DNA from: Algoriphagus iocasae
GTDB lineage: Bacteria > Bacteroidota > Bacteroidia > Cytophagales > Cyclobacteriaceae
DNA length: 64,000 nucleotides
Direction of reading: 5' to 3'
Assembly (NCBI RefSeq): GCF_014206875.1
Contig: NZ_JACIJO010000002.1
Span: 62,001-126,000, forward strand
In this document: one piece after another, positions 1-10,399 of the stretch
Layout: every line of letters starts with the position of its first letter
Position numbering within the stretch: the first letter of the stretch is position 1
Program-made: the position numbers and the translations under genes
The notes under the pieces: generated by a model
Databases searched by the model: none
Seen by the model: only the letters and a program-made list of their open reading frames with translations
Told to the model about the DNA's origin: nothing

Positions 1-767
1 ATGACTTCCCAGAATTCGGAGGCATTTTTATCTAATGCTTTTTGGGAAATCAGGATACTATATCTTACTGTTAATCGCTCATCTCCTGTAGGTATTTGAG
101 CAATAGATTGTCTAAATACAAATTGATCCTCAAATCTTGAGGATGTCTCCAAAATTAAATCCGAACTCAGTTGATCCCGATAGCAAAGACTCGTTTGATT
201 TTCTTCTGTTGCCAATACCACTGTTTTAAGATCTGGATCATATCGATAAGCTGTAGGGAATTTTGGTCGGAAAGCATAGGTTTCCTGATAAGTCCAGAGA
301 AAATCATCTGCATTTTCATCACCTTTTGTAGTCAGGTAGACCTCTATTCCATTTTCGTTTCTTTCAAAACCCACATCGATGATTTCCGGTGTCAAAATCG
401 GCTTTAGCAAATCTGATGAATAGCTATTTCCATCATTGGTGAAGATTCGCAATCGATAATTTTCTTGTTCCGAAATGTCTTGAGCAAACTCAAACCTACC
501 ACTATCTAATGGGGTCAGTGAAAATTGATTTCCAGATTCAGATTCCAAAAACACATTCGCCTCAGGAAATGTCTGTACAAAGCCTTCTTCAGTATTGATA
601 TTTCTGGTATAACTCAATTTCAGGACACTCGGGATTCCTTCTGTATCCAAATACCCTTCGACCACCAAAACCTTCTCATCTGTTGGCTCTATTTCAGGCT
701 CAAAAGGCTCCCGGCAACTAACAGCCAAAATCAATATTATCCAGTATAAACGTGAAACCTTCATCAT
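1..767 (-). CDS. DUF4249 family lipoprotein (partial, 3' end outside window)
   Basis: An open frame of 255 codons reads off the left edge, so the C-terminus is missing. The start is ATGATG, and the TGA stop of the TonB receptor shares its last base with the first ATG (TGATG), which suggests translational coupling. The N-terminus is a lipoprotein signal: a short basic start, a hydrophobic run, then LAVSC with the lipidated cysteine at residue 18 (17 from the second ATG). The mature part starts with an acidic, proline-rich stretch and then beta-rich sequence. DUF4249 lipoproteins are commonly encoded directly after TonB-dependent receptors in Bacteroidota and probably sit at the cell surface beside the receptor, but their function is unknown. 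The family call is from position and overall look, not from a profile search. Confidence 0.8.
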   Translation of the reverse strand, partial: MMKVSRLYWIILILAVSCREPFEPEIEPTDEKVLVVEGYLDTEGIPSVLKLSYTRNINTEEGFVQTFPEANVFLESESGNQFSLTPLDSGRFEFAQDISEQENYRLRIFTNDGNSYSSDLLKPILTPEIIDVGFERNENGIEVYLTTKGDENADDFLWTYQETYAFRPKFPTAYRYDPDLKTVVLATEENQTSLCYRDQLSSDLILETSSRFEDQFVFRQSIAQIPTGDERLTVRYSILISQKALDKNASEFWEV

Positions 768-3505
768 CAAAACCTAAAATTATACGTGATAAATGGGATT
801 GGCCTTGCAAAAATAGAAAGCTGGTATCCTCTTAATTTTCCTCCTTCTGGCACATAATAGACAGAATAAGGGTTGCTTCTTCCCAGCAAATTGTAAACTC
901 CAAAAGACCAAGAAGCATGAGCCAATTTCCTTACTTTATGATTTCCTTCCAGATTAACTGAAAAATCCATTCTGAAATAATCCGGAATTCTATAAGCGTT
1001 TCGATCAGAGAAATAAACTCTTTCTGATCCGGCATAATCAAATTTAGAAATCGGTAGTGTTATCGGACGACCTGTGCTATAATTCAGGTTGAGCGAAGTA
1101 TTTATCCTTTTACTCAATTCATAATTTGCAACTAACACCACATGGTGCGGCTGGTCAAAATTGCTGGAATAAAAATCCCCATCATTAATCTTTTCCACAC
1201 TTGGTTCATCCGAGGTTTTCATGAGAGACCTAGAATAAGTGTAGGCCAAAGATCCCTTTAAGGCACCGGTGTTCTTTTTAAGTAAAAACTCAACCCCATA
1301 AGCTTTGCCATCAGAATTAAGCACATCCTGCTCGATGTCATCGTTCAGAACAATTTTTGCTCCTGAGCGATAATCAAGCAAATTATTCATGTATCGATAA
1401 TAAACCTCTGTAGAAAACTCCAACTTGTTATTTGCCAGGTTTCGGTAATACCCAACAGAGCCTTGTCCACCGGTCTGAGGTTTAATATAGCTGTCACTTA
1501 ACTTCCAGGAATCAGTAGGTGAAATCGAAGAAGAGTTAGACAAAAGGTGAATATTTTGGCGCATGGTGTTAAAGCCAATTTTCACAGAAGACTTATTATC
1601 CAATATATATCTCGCAGATGCTCTGAATTCAGGGCCATGATAGGTTTTGACATTTTCACCTTTCCCAAAAGTCTTTTCACCGATTACGTTACTTTCCGTG
1701 ATAGGAGCTCCATCCACATATTCATTGATGGTCATTGGTCCCAACATCTGGTATAACATATACCTACCACCATAACTCAAAGACAGCTTATCACTCAATG
1801 TAAATTCATCTCCAAAATACACGGAGATTTCCCTTGCATTTTCTTCCTGAAGTTGATCCTCGATGACAATCGATTCTGGGCCATATGGTTTATTGACTCC
1901 AGGGTTGATGGCGTATTGGATCCCGTGAATACCGAATTTAAAAATATGATTGCTGTTTTTCCTGTATTCAAAATCCGCTCTCGCAAATAGCTGGTTGACA
2001 TCAAACCCAAAATCAAATGAATTTAAAGGATTATCCTGTCCAATGATTCCGAACTGGTAGCCATCTTTTCCAACAGTGAAATTCCCTTCCAACTGGTCAT
2101 TAAAGAAGTGTCTCCAACCTAAAGACAGGTTTAAATTTTTGTAGGAATATGCTGTATCTGGATCAAAACGGAAATCATCCTGACTTAGATAGCCAGAAAA
2201 CTCTAGGATGTTTTTGTCATTTAGATTATGCTGCACATTGAAATTCACATCATAAAAGGAAATTTTGCTTCCGTTTAGGTCAGCTTCGTCTTCCAGTAAT
2301 TTCAGTGCCCAATCTGAATAGGTCGTTCTTGCTCCGACAATAAAGGTAGTTTTATCTCCTACCGGGCCTTCAAGGCTTAGTCTGCTTGTTAAAATCCCTA
2401 TACCTCCGGAACCACCGATTTTGTCTTTTCTACCAAATTTCGGATCGACTTGAAGAACGGAAGATAATCTTCCACCATAATTAACCGGAATAGAGCCTTT
2501 ATATAACTCTACACCTGATACTATATCAGCGTTGAATGCTGAGAAGAAACCAAAAGCATGAGTTGGATTAAACACTGTAGAATTTCCGTAAAGAATCAGG
2601 TTTTGATCTGCAGCTCCACCTCTCACATTAAAACCTGTTGTGGCTTCACCAACGGTATTTACTCCAGGCATGGTAAGAACTCCCCTCAAAACATCCACCT
2701 CGCCCATCACGGCTGGTAATCTTTTCACTTCTGCAATACTGATCGATTGCACTCCCATGTCCAGTTTATTGATGTTGGAAAGAGCTCCTGAGCTTACTAC
2801 TACTTCATCTAAAGACATGATGGTCTCTTCAATACTCATATTAAGGACTCCATCTCCTCTTAAATCTATTTGTCGCTGCTCTTGAAATCCACCGATATTT
2901 TGTACCCAGATCGTATGTCTTCCTTTTGGAAGCGTCAGTTGGTAACGGCCATTTCTATCTGTGGCTACTTGTGTATACTTTACTTTTTCCAAAACCACTG
3001 CTCCATTCATAGGATTCCCAGACTCTATACTGGTTACGACCCCCGAGAGCACCGCTGTGCTGGATTCTGGATTATCAGAAGCTTTACCAATTACAAAACG
3101 CTTGTTTTTTTCAAATTCGCCTAAGGAATCTCCGGCGTTGACCAATAATTCTTGTCGCTCTTGAATCTTAAAATACTCCTCCGGAAAATCAATTAAAATC
3201 CGATTCCCTTTTGACACCCAAATTCTTTTGGAGCTATCAATTGAATAGGTTAATCCTGAGTTCAAGAAAATCTCATCCAAAATCAAACGAATCTCGGAAT
3301 TAGAAGCTTGGAGGTTTACTTGGATATTTTCAACATCAGATTCTTTATAAAAAAACTTATAGGGAGTTTCAGATTCCACTTTCTCCACAAATCGCTCAAA
3401 GGACATTCCCAGGTAAGTGCCAGTTAGCTTAGTAGATGTATTGGTTTGTGCAAAACTTCCAAATGTCAACAGGATTCCAAAAAACAGCAGGTAAAGATGT
3501 TTCAT
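767..3505 (-). CDS. TonB-dependent outer-membrane receptor with STN and carboxypeptidase-like N-terminal domains
   Basis: The 912-residue protein begins with a signal peptide ending near FGSFAQ. An STN-like (secretin/TonB short N-terminal) domain follows at about residues 30-110, then a CarboxypepD_reg-like beta-sandwich at about 150-235 (LSGVVTSIESGNPMNGAVVL), a plug domain around 245-350 and a beta-barrel ending in aromatic YNFRF. Such receptors import large substrates across the outer membrane using TonB energy. An STN domain often marks receptors that signal to an anti-sigma/sigma pair, but no FecR or sigma gene is in the visible neighbourhood. The start ATG overlaps the upstream stop by four bases (ATGA), and the stop overlaps the DUF4249 start, so the three genes form one operon. 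The substrate cannot be read from sequence. Confidence 0.93.
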   Translation of the reverse strand: MKHLYLLFFGILLTFGSFAQTNTSTKLTGTYLGMSFERFVEKVESETPYKFFYKESDVENIQVNLQASNSEIRLILDEIFLNSGLTYSIDSSKRIWVSKGNRILIDFPEEYFKIQERQELLVNAGDSLGEFEKNKRFVIGKASDNPESSTAVLSGVVTSIESGNPMNGAVVLEKVKYTQVATDRNGRYQLTLPKGRHTIWVQNIGGFQEQRQIDLRGDGVLNMSIEETIMSLDEVVVSSGALSNINKLDMGVQSISIAEVKRLPAVMGEVDVLRGVLTMPGVNTVGEATTGFNVRGGAADQNLILYGNSTVFNPTHAFGFFSAFNADIVSGVELYKGSIPVNYGGRLSSVLQVDPKFGRKDKIGGSGGIGILTSRLSLEGPVGDKTTFIVGARTTYSDWALKLLEDEADLNGSKISFYDVNFNVQHNLNDKNILEFSGYLSQDDFRFDPDTAYSYKNLNLSLGWRHFFNDQLEGNFTVGKDGYQFGIIGQDNPLNSFDFGFDVNQLFARADFEYRKNSNHIFKFGIHGIQYAINPGVNKPYGPESIVIEDQLQEENAREISVYFGDEFTLSDKLSLSYGGRYMLYQMLGPMTINEYVDGAPITESNVIGEKTFGKGENVKTYHGPEFRASARYILDNKSSVKIGFNTMRQNIHLLSNSSSISPTDSWKLSDSYIKPQTGGQGSVGYYRNLANNKLEFSTEVYYRYMNNLLDYRSGAKIVLNDDIEQDVLNSDGKAYGVEFLLKKNTGALKGSLAYTYSRSLMKTSDEPSVEKINDGDFYSSNFDQPHHVVLVANYELSKRINTSLNLNYSTGRPITLPISKFDYAGSERVYFSDRNAYRIPDYFRMDFSVNLEGNHKVRKLAHASWSFGVYNLLGRSNPYSVYYVPEGGKLRGYQLSIFARPIPFITYNFRF

Positions 3506-4224
3506 TTAACAAATCCTTTAAATTCCTCCGCTTGATTTTCCCTAAAATCCGCCAATTCCAAAATGTATTGTTCCTTCTCCAAGGCAAAATAAACGTCTAT
3601 TTGCTTCATGTGCTTTTTTACCTCTCTTTTGCTTAATCCAAGACTTTTAATAGCTTGTTTCTTTTTTCTAATCGGGACAAATTCCCCATTGAACCAATAA
3701 AAATATTCGTTATCCTCAACGAATTTGTAGGGGTATTTTCCCACCTCTTTGGTAGCTTCTATGATTTTGTAGTGCTTTTGTAAGACTTTAATCTCTCCGT
3801 CTTTCTTTACTTGATAAAACCCATTATTATGATGGGGATAGGAATTATTTCCTTCAAACCTCCTGAAGATATGATCCTTGTCCAGCTGAAACTCTTCGAT
3901 TTTTTCGGATTTGATCAAAATCTTCTGTTTGTAAATAGGGTGAAAAGTGACAACTACGTCGGCATTTTCATCATATAACAACTGTACATCTGTATAATCA
4001 ATCTTATTGATAGAAAGCAAGCCCTCTTCAAATACTCTTTTTTCGAAATACGGATGACCTTCATAATTGAGAGGAGCTTCTCCATATTGGCCACCAGTAA
4101 TTAATTCCTGAAAGTATGGGAGTTGTTCTTTATACAGGGAAATAAAAGGCTTGGACTGAGCAGAAATTTCTGCAGTCCATATAAAAAACAATATAAAAGG
4201 CCCGAAAAAGTTTATTTTTAGCAT
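3502..4224 (-). CDS. Periplasmic protein of unknown function, first gene of the TonB receptor operon
   Basis: The 240-residue protein has a signal peptide (hydrophobic residues about 5-18, cleavage likely after EISAQ), so it is exported. The mature part is rich in charged and aromatic residues and mixes beta and alpha character, ending in a lysine- and glutamate-rich segment. I do not recognise a family. It overlaps the receptor gene by four bases (ATGA), so it is co-translated with it and probably contributes to the same uptake or sensing function. It could be a regulator-like periplasmic partner of the receptor's STN domain; that is inference from position only. Confidence 0.75.
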   Translation of the reverse strand: MLKINFFGPFILFFIWTAEISAQSKPFISLYKEQLPYFQELITGGQYGEAPLNYEGHPYFEKRVFEEGLLSINKIDYTDVQLLYDENADVVVTFHPIYKQKILIKSEKIEEFQLDKDHIFRRFEGNNSYPHHNNGFYQVKKDGEIKVLQKHYKIIEATKEVGKYPYKFVEDNEYFYWFNGEFVPIRKKKQAIKSLGLSKREVKKHMKQIDVYFALEKEQYILELADFRENQAEEFKGFVK

Positions 4225-4333
4225 AAGATCACTACGATACTAATTCTGTTTTGATTCTGATTTTCAGGGAATAATATAAGCGGTAAATTAAAAAGATAAT
4301 CGGAAGTAATTTGACTAAAACCATAAACCTAAA

Positions 4334-5242
4334 ATGAAACGAAGAAACCTTCTAAAATCCATTGCCCTCGCCCCACTTACGTTGACTACCGGAGTCACTT
4401 TGGCAAATCCAAAACCAAAAAAGAAGGCTGATTTTAAATATTGCCTTAATACCAGCACTATTAGGGGCCAAAAACCAACTCTACCCGAAATGATCAATAT
4501 CGCTGCTGAGGCAGGATATGATGGGATGGAAATATGGATCAATGAAATTGAAGGATATGTATCCTCAGGCAAAAGCCTGGCTTCATTAAAAAAGCTTTTT
4601 TCAGATGCGAAAATTTCACCTTTCAATGCAATCGGATTTGCACCTTGGATGGCACAAGATCCTGAAAAGTCCAAACAAGGGTTTGCTCAGATGGAAAGGG
4701 AAATGGGCATGCTTGCAGAAATCTCCTGTGTAAGAGTTGCTGCACCGGCAATTGGCGCAGAAGGACAGATTAATGTTGAAGATTCAGCTGAGAAATTTAA
4801 TCGATTGATCGACCTTGGAAAAAGAATGGGTGTTATGCCCCAACTGGAATTCTGGGGTTCTTTTGGCCCATTTCATAATTTAAGTCAATGTCTATCAGTG
4901 GCCGTGGCAGCTAATAATCCTGATGCAAAAATACTTCCTGACGTTTATCACCTTTATAGAGGTGGATCAGGATACAACGCTTTAAAACTTCTGAGTGGAG
5001 ATGCTTTTGATGTCATCCATGTGAATGATATCCCTTCAGGAAAACCACGCGAAGAACTTGCTGATAAAGACCGTGTTTATCCAGGAGATGGCATTGCTCC
5101 TTATCAGGAAATTGCAGATTTGCTTGACCAGATGGGAGGAACAAAGATTCTTTCTTTGGAGCTATTCAATGAAACTTATTGGGCTCAAGATCCCCTAGCA
5201 GTCGCAAAAACCGGTATAGAAAAGATTAAGAAGTTTTTCTAA
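4334..5242 (+). CDS. Sugar phosphate isomerase/epimerase-like TIM-barrel protein, exported
   Basis: The 302-residue protein starts with MKRRNLLKS followed by a hydrophobic stretch, a twin-arginine-like export signal. The mature part matches the xylose-isomerase-like / AP endonuclease family 2 TIM barrel. GYDGMEIWI near residue 61 fits the second strand. Candidate metal ligands are E172 (LEFWG), D203 and H206 (DVYH), H229 (HVND) and E276 (LELFNE), spaced as in the family. Proteins of this group isomerise or epimerise sugars, inositols or keto-sugars; the substrate is not identifiable. It is a single plus-strand gene between two minus-strand operons, and its stop codon directly abuts the cysM stop with no spacer. 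Confidence 0.85.
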   Translation: MKRRNLLKSIALAPLTLTTGVTLANPKPKKKADFKYCLNTSTIRGQKPTLPEMINIAAEAGYDGMEIWINEIEGYVSSGKSLASLKKLFSDAKISPFNAIGFAPWMAQDPEKSKQGFAQMEREMGMLAEISCVRVAAPAIGAEGQINVEDSAEKFNRLIDLGKRMGVMPQLEFWGSFGPFHNLSQCLSVAVAANNPDAKILPDVYHLYRGGSGYNALKLLSGDAFDVIHVNDIPSGKPREELADKDRVYPGDGIAPYQEIADLLDQMGGTKILSLELFNETYWAQDPLAVAKTGIEKIKKFF

Positions 5243-6130
5243 TTAACCAAAAAGATCAGAACTCAAATATCGATCGCCACGATCACAGGTGATGCAAACG
5301 ATTAGTCCTTCCTTCAAATTTTTGGAAAGTTCTATAGCTGCATGAAGTGCTCCTCCGCTGCTCATCCCAGCGAGAATGCCTTCTTCTTTGGCCATTCGTC
5401 TAGTCATCTCCGTGGCCTGATCTTGACTGACATCTATCACTTGATCTACTCTAGATGGATCGAATATTTTTGGAAGAAACTCAGGAGACCACCTTCTGAT
5501 ACCAGGAATACTTGATCCATCTGTAGGTTGGGTACCTACAATTTGGATGGAAGGATTCATTTCTTTCAAATACATGGACACTCCCATAATAGTACCTGTT
5601 GTTCCCATTGCTGAGACAAAATGAGTGATTTCCCCATCCGTCTCATTCCAAATCTCAGGACCAGTGGTTTTATAATGGGCGAGATAATTATCAGGATTAG
5701 CAAATTGATTCAACATAAAATACCCTTCCTCCTCTTGCATTTTTTCAGCTAAGGTTCTGGAATATTCAATTGTTTTAGCCGCAGGAGTCAAAATCACTTT
5801 GGCACCATATGCCTCCATGGAAAGGACACGCTCCTTGGTAGAATTATCAGGCATGATTAAGGTCATATCCAAACCTAGAGTTTTGGCCACCATAGCCAAA
5901 GCAATTCCGGTATTTCCACTAGTAGCCTCTACCAATTTATCACCTGCTTTAATGTCACCACGCTCCAGAGCGGATTTAATCATATTGAATGCTGCCCGAT
6001 CTTTTACAGACCCTCCCGGATTTTGGCCCTCCAGTTTGCAGAGGATCTGAACATTGGGATTGGTAGGGATTTGATCAAGTGAAATAAGTGGGGTATTTCC
6101 AATCAGTTCAAATAGCTTCATCCTGGTCAT
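5243..6130 (-). CDS. cysM: Cysteine synthase B (O-acetylserine sulfhydrylase)
   Basis: This PLP enzyme makes cysteine from O-acetylserine and sulfide or thiosulfate. The 295-residue protein carries the PLP lysine K43 in GGSVKDRAAF, the substrate loop TSGNTG at 70-75, the glycine loop GTTGT that binds the PLP phosphate, and the CysM-type segment SSIPGIRRW. This last feature and the short length point to CysM rather than CysK. The frame starts at MTRM; the fourth codon, giving MKLFELIGNTPL, is the more family-like start (6121), so three extra residues are possible. The gene overlaps the end of cysE by 14-23 bases, so acetylserine supply and use are coupled. Confidence 0.95.
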   Translation of the reverse strand: MTRMKLFELIGNTPLISLDQIPTNPNVQILCKLEGQNPGGSVKDRAAFNMIKSALERGDIKAGDKLVEATSGNTGIALAMVAKTLGLDMTLIMPDNSTKERVLSMEAYGAKVILTPAAKTIEYSRTLAEKMQEEEGYFMLNQFANPDNYLAHYKTTGPEIWNETDGEITHFVSAMGTTGTIMGVSMYLKEMNPSIQIVGTQPTDGSSIPGIRRWSPEFLPKIFDPSRVDQVIDVSQDQATEMTRRMAKEEGILAGMSSGGALHAAIELSKNLKEGLIVCITCDRGDRYLSSDLFG

Positions 6131-6953
6131 TTTTAAAAATGTATAAATCGGTTACCGCAGTATCAGTGTGATACATTTGAGTTTGATAGTAAACTTTGCT
6201 TCCTGCAGGCACACTTTTCGTCAACCATACGTTTCCTCCGATTACGCTATTCTCTCCTATGATGGTCTTTCCTCCTAGTATTGTCGCACCAGAATAAATC
6301 ACAACATGGTCCTCGATGGTTGGATGCCTTTTGATATCTGCATCTGCCTTATTCACACTCAAAGCTCCCAGAGTTACCCCCTGATAGATTTTGACATGAT
6401 TTCCAATGACAGTGGTTTCTCCTATTACTACGCCAGTTCCGTGATCAATGCAGAAATATTGACCTATTCTCGCACCTGGGTGAATTTCAATTCCAGTTTT
6501 ACTGTGAGCAAACTCTGTAATTATTCTGGGAATCAATGAAACTCCGAGTTGATGAAGTAAATGCGCAATTCTATAAGCTGCAATTGCATAAAATCCCGGA
6601 TAGCTTCGCAAAATTTCAGTTCGTGATTTTGCAGCGGGATCTCCAGCGAAAATCGCTTCTACATCCTCCTGTATCCAATCGTAGACCCTTTCCAAACCTT
6701 TAAAGAAATCCCTTGCGATATGGTCACCATCCCCTGAATGTAAGTGTAGATTGCGAGAGAGAATAGAGGCTAAAGTCTTTTCCAGATTTGAAAATTTCTC
6801 TTCAATCAGCTCTTTATCTTTTATTTTCTCAGGAGCAAATTCAGGAAAAAGAAGTCCCAAAACTTCCTCAAAAAACTTCTGAATCACCTTAGGGGAAGGG
6901 CAATCTGAACATTCCAGATGAGCTTGGTGAATTTTGGAAATAAAGGAATTCAT
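6108..6953 (-). CDS. cysE: Serine O-acetyltransferase
   Basis: It makes O-acetylserine from serine and acetyl-CoA, the substrate of the downstream cysM product. The 281-residue protein has a helical N-terminal half and a left-handed beta-helix of hexapeptide repeats from about residue 155 (IHPGARIG, IDHGTGVVIGE, NHVKIYQGVTLGA). The catalytic histidine is the one in the FCIDHGTG motif, paired with D in the same motif. The C-terminal tail is short and ends acidic. The protein is longer at the N-terminus than the minimal EpsC form. It lies third in the ftsB-like/OMP/cysE/cysM operon, 22 bases after the outer-membrane protein gene. Confidence 0.95.
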   Translation of the reverse strand: MNSFISKIHQAHLECSDCPSPKVIQKFFEEVLGLLFPEFAPEKIKDKELIEEKFSNLEKTLASILSRNLHLHSGDGDHIARDFFKGLERVYDWIQEDVEAIFAGDPAAKSRTEILRSYPGFYAIAAYRIAHLLHQLGVSLIPRIITEFAHSKTGIEIHPGARIGQYFCIDHGTGVVIGETTVIGNHVKIYQGVTLGALSVNKADADIKRHPTIEDHVVIYSGATILGGKTIIGENSVIGGNVWLTKSVPAGSKVYYQTQMYHTDTAVTDLYIFKNDQDEAI

Positions 6954-6975
6954 AGTTGAGGATTTTGCCCACTAA

Positions 6976-7521
6976 TTAAAGTACAAAACCAACCCTTATC
7001 ACATAAGGTTCACTGTAAGGTGATCTTAAGTTATCGTGAAGGACATTGTATAAAAAGGTGAAGTTGGCACCTCCTCTAGGTCCAAATGGAGCAAAATAAC
7101 CACCTCCAAGGAAAAGAGAATTAGCCCAGATCCGTTCAAAACGATCCGCTAAAATATTATAATTATCAAAATTGATAGTCTCTAATTCGGCATGAGCAAA
7201 GATATTGGGAAGTACATTGTAGCGGGAAAACACCCTACCTCCATAAGAGGAAGTCTCTCCTCCAATATATCTTCGATCATTAAAGTATTGATATGTCAAG
7301 CCAACTCCGGATGAAAACCTGGGAGTAATCATCACTCCTACCAAAGGGGACACATCTAATAAAGTGACAGTACCAAACTGCATTCCGAAATTACCTCCGA
7401 AGTACAAACGATCTTTAAACGCGATGGAATCTTGGTAAATCTCCCGTTGGGCAGTTGCCACAAAGTGCAGCGAAAAAACTAATAGAAAAGTGACAAAAAA
7501 CTTATTTTTCAACAATAACAT
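6976..7521 (-). CDS. Small outer-membrane beta-barrel protein (unknown)
   Basis: The 181-residue protein has a signal peptide (hydrophobic about 6-22, cleavage near VATAQ). The mature part alternates hydrophobic and polar residues with many glycines and aromatic pairs (GGNFGMQFG, LGGGYFAPFGP), typical of a small 8-strand outer-membrane barrel, and ends in a hydrophobic strand (VIRVGFVL). No family name can be given. It overlaps the ftsB-like gene by 20 bases and precedes cysE by 22 bases, so it is part of that operon. Confidence 0.75.
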   Translation of the reverse strand: MLLLKNKFFVTFLLVFSLHFVATAQREIYQDSIAFKDRLYFGGNFGMQFGTVTLLDVSPLVGVMITPRFSSGVGLTYQYFNDRRYIGGETSSYGGRVFSRYNVLPNIFAHAELETINFDNYNILADRFERIWANSLFLGGGYFAPFGPRGGANFTFLYNVLHDNLRSPYSEPYVIRVGFVL

Positions 7522-7789
7522 AGAGATCTTCAGTCTTCTTCTTCATGAGATATTTTTCACGTGCAAACTTCTCCAAAAGTTCAGGATTACTCATCAATTC
7601 TTCCCTTTCAGCTTTTATTATCTCTTTTCTTTCCTGATAAAACTCCTTTTGATCCTCTAATTCTCCCAACTTACTGCTTAACCTAAACTGATTTACAATA
7701 TTATTGGAATCAATAAAGGACATCCAAAAAATGAAAAAGATCATTCCTAGCACGTAGAAGTTTTTGGTGTATTTGAGGTATTTACTCAT
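7502..7789 (-). CDS. FtsB/DivIC-like septum formation initiator protein
   Basis: The 95-residue protein has a short cytoplasmic N-terminus, one membrane helix at about 12-27 (YVLGMIFFIFWMSF), and then a coiled coil at about 35-70 dense in E, K and R. It ends with the family-like patch EKFAREKYLMKK near 75-86. FtsB/DivIC forms the FtsQ-FtsL-FtsB divisome subcomplex that activates septal peptidoglycan synthesis. In many genomes ftsB follows eno, and here it also lies directly downstream of eno, although a terminator separates the two. Confidence 0.88.
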   Translation of the reverse strand: MSKYLKYTKNFYVLGMIFFIFWMSFIDSNNIVNQFRLSSKLGELEDQKEFYQERKEIIKAEREELMSNPELLEKFAREKYLMKKKTEDLYVIVEK

Positions 7790-7840
7790 GAGTTTTCAAA
7801 AAGATTATCTTTTAGCCAAGGTACAAAAATGATGCAAAAA

Positions 7841-7865
7841 AAAGCAGTCCAAAAAGGACTGCTTT
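7841..7865 (-). terminator. Rho-independent terminator of carA-eno
   Basis: A perfect 10-bp stem (AAAGCAGTCC / GGACTGCTTT) closes a five-base loop and on the minus strand runs into eight T residues. It lies 19 bases past the eno stop and before the ftsB-like gene, which it separates from eno. Confidence 0.9.
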
Positions 7866-7883
7866 AAACTTGGTTATTGAACC

Positions 7884-9173
<1,290 letters not shown>

Positions 9174-9183
9174 TTATTGAGAT

Positions 9184-10281
9184 TTAATTTTTATTGATTA
9201 AAGAAATAAACTCATCAAAAAGATAACGTGAGTCGTGAGGACCTGGAGAGGACTCCGGGTGATATTGGACAGAAAATGCAGGTTTGTTTTTCAACTTGAT
9301 ACCAGCCACGGTATTGTCATTTAAATGAACATGCGTGATTTCTACATCCGCATTATTCTCAGCATCTTCTCTAGTGATATTGAAACCATGGTTTTGAGAG
9401 GTTATCTCACTTTTACCAGTGATCAAGTTTTTGATTGGGTGATTCAAACCTCGGTGACCGTGGTGCATTTTGTAGGTAGAAATACCGACTGATTCTGCCA
9501 AGATCTGGTGACCTAAGCAGATTCCAAAAACCGGCTTACCAGTATTCAGGATATCTTTTGTAGTTTCTACTGCATATTCCATCACAGCAGGATCACCTGG
9601 ACCATTTGAAAGGAAATAGGCATTTGGAGACCAAGCTTCCATTTCAGCAAGTTTAGTTTTTGCTGGGAATACTTTGCAGTAAACACCGCGATCAGAAAGA
9701 TTTCTAAGAATATTCTTTTTGATACCAAAATCAAGGCATGCTACTTTAATGCTGGAGTTTTCATCGCCGACAAAATAAGGCTCCTGAGTACAAACCTGAG
9801 AAGATAATTCCAAGCCATCCATGTTTGGAACTTTATCAAGTTCTGCTTTTAAGCCATCAAGGTTTCCTTCAAATTCAGAACTGATGATTGCATTCATTGC
9901 ACCTTTGGAACGAAGATGTCTTACCAGCTTTCTGGTGTCCACATCTGCAATTCCAGTGATTTTATTTTTCACCAAATAATCCTGAAGAGACCCTGATGCA
10001 TCTATTCTTGAATAGATATCAGAGAAATTATTCACCACGATTCCGGCTACTGTAGGGAAATCTGATTCCACTTCAGAGTCGATCACCCCATAATTTCCAA
10101 TATGAGGAGTGGTAGTTACTACAATTTGCCCGGTGTACGATGGATCGGTGTAAATTTCCTGGTAACCAGTCATACCAGTATTAAAGCAAATTTCGCCGCC
10201 ATTGGTACCGGCATTTCCGATGAGGGATCCATGGAACACAGTTCCATCCGCTAAGAGTAAAGTCGCTTTTTGTCTAATCAT
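9184..10281 (-). CDS. carA: Carbamoyl-phosphate synthase small (glutaminase) subunit
   Basis: It hydrolyses glutamine to supply ammonia to the CarB subunit for carbamoyl phosphate, feeding pyrimidine and arginine synthesis. The 365-residue protein has the CPSase_sm N-terminal domain (FNTGMTGYQEI near 33-43) and a C-terminal class I glutamine amidotransferase domain with nucleophile C255 in GICLGHQ and the His/Glu pair in YHPESSPGP. carB is not adjacent, so subunit genes are split as is common in this phylum. It is first of a two-gene unit with eno, preceded by a TAACTTTG -7 box. Confidence 0.97.
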   Translation of the reverse strand: MIRQKATLLLADGTVFHGSLIGNAGTNGGEICFNTGMTGYQEIYTDPSYTGQIVVTTTPHIGNYGVIDSEVESDFPTVAGIVVNNFSDIYSRIDASGSLQDYLVKNKITGIADVDTRKLVRHLRSKGAMNAIISSEFEGNLDGLKAELDKVPNMDGLELSSQVCTQEPYFVGDENSSIKVACLDFGIKKNILRNLSDRGVYCKVFPAKTKLAEMEAWSPNAYFLSNGPGDPAVMEYAVETTKDILNTGKPVFGICLGHQILAESVGISTYKMHHGHRGLNHPIKNLITGKSEITSQNHGFNITREDAENNADVEITHVHLNDNTVAGIKLKNKPAFSVQYHPESSPGPHDSRYLFDEFISLINKN

Positions 10282-10297
10282 TTTCTAGAAAGTTGCC

Positions 10298-10328
10298 CAA
10301 AGTTAAAGATTTATTGGGAAGGAGAATA
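10298..10328 (-). promoter_or_regulatory. Putative promoter of carA-eno
   Basis: On the minus strand the -7 box TAACTTTG occupies 10305-10298, 17 bases ahead of the carA ATG. The -33 region is only T-rich (TTTAT), so the match is partial. Unlike the translation-gene promoters here, the box is followed by GGCAAC, not GCnnnCC. Confidence 0.4.
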
Positions 10329-10345
10329 AATGGATGGGGTATAAA

Positions 10346-10375
10346 AAAAGGATTGAACGAAAGTCCAATCCTTTT
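10346..10375 (-). terminator. Rho-independent terminator of the ribosomal supercluster
   Basis: AAAAGGATTG pairs with CAATCCTTTT across a 10-base loop, and on the minus strand the stem is followed by a run of seven T residues. It lies 25 bases past the rplQ stop and closes the operon that began at rplC. Confidence 0.88.
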
Positions 10376-10399
10376 ACAATATCTAAGTCGTTAATCAAC

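Noticed and set aside
2640..2885. Small plus-strand open frame inside the TonB receptor
   Set aside because: It lies wholly in the coding strand's complement of a clear receptor gene and shows no protein-like pattern; the same holds for other similar frames in the ribosomal and rpoBC genes.
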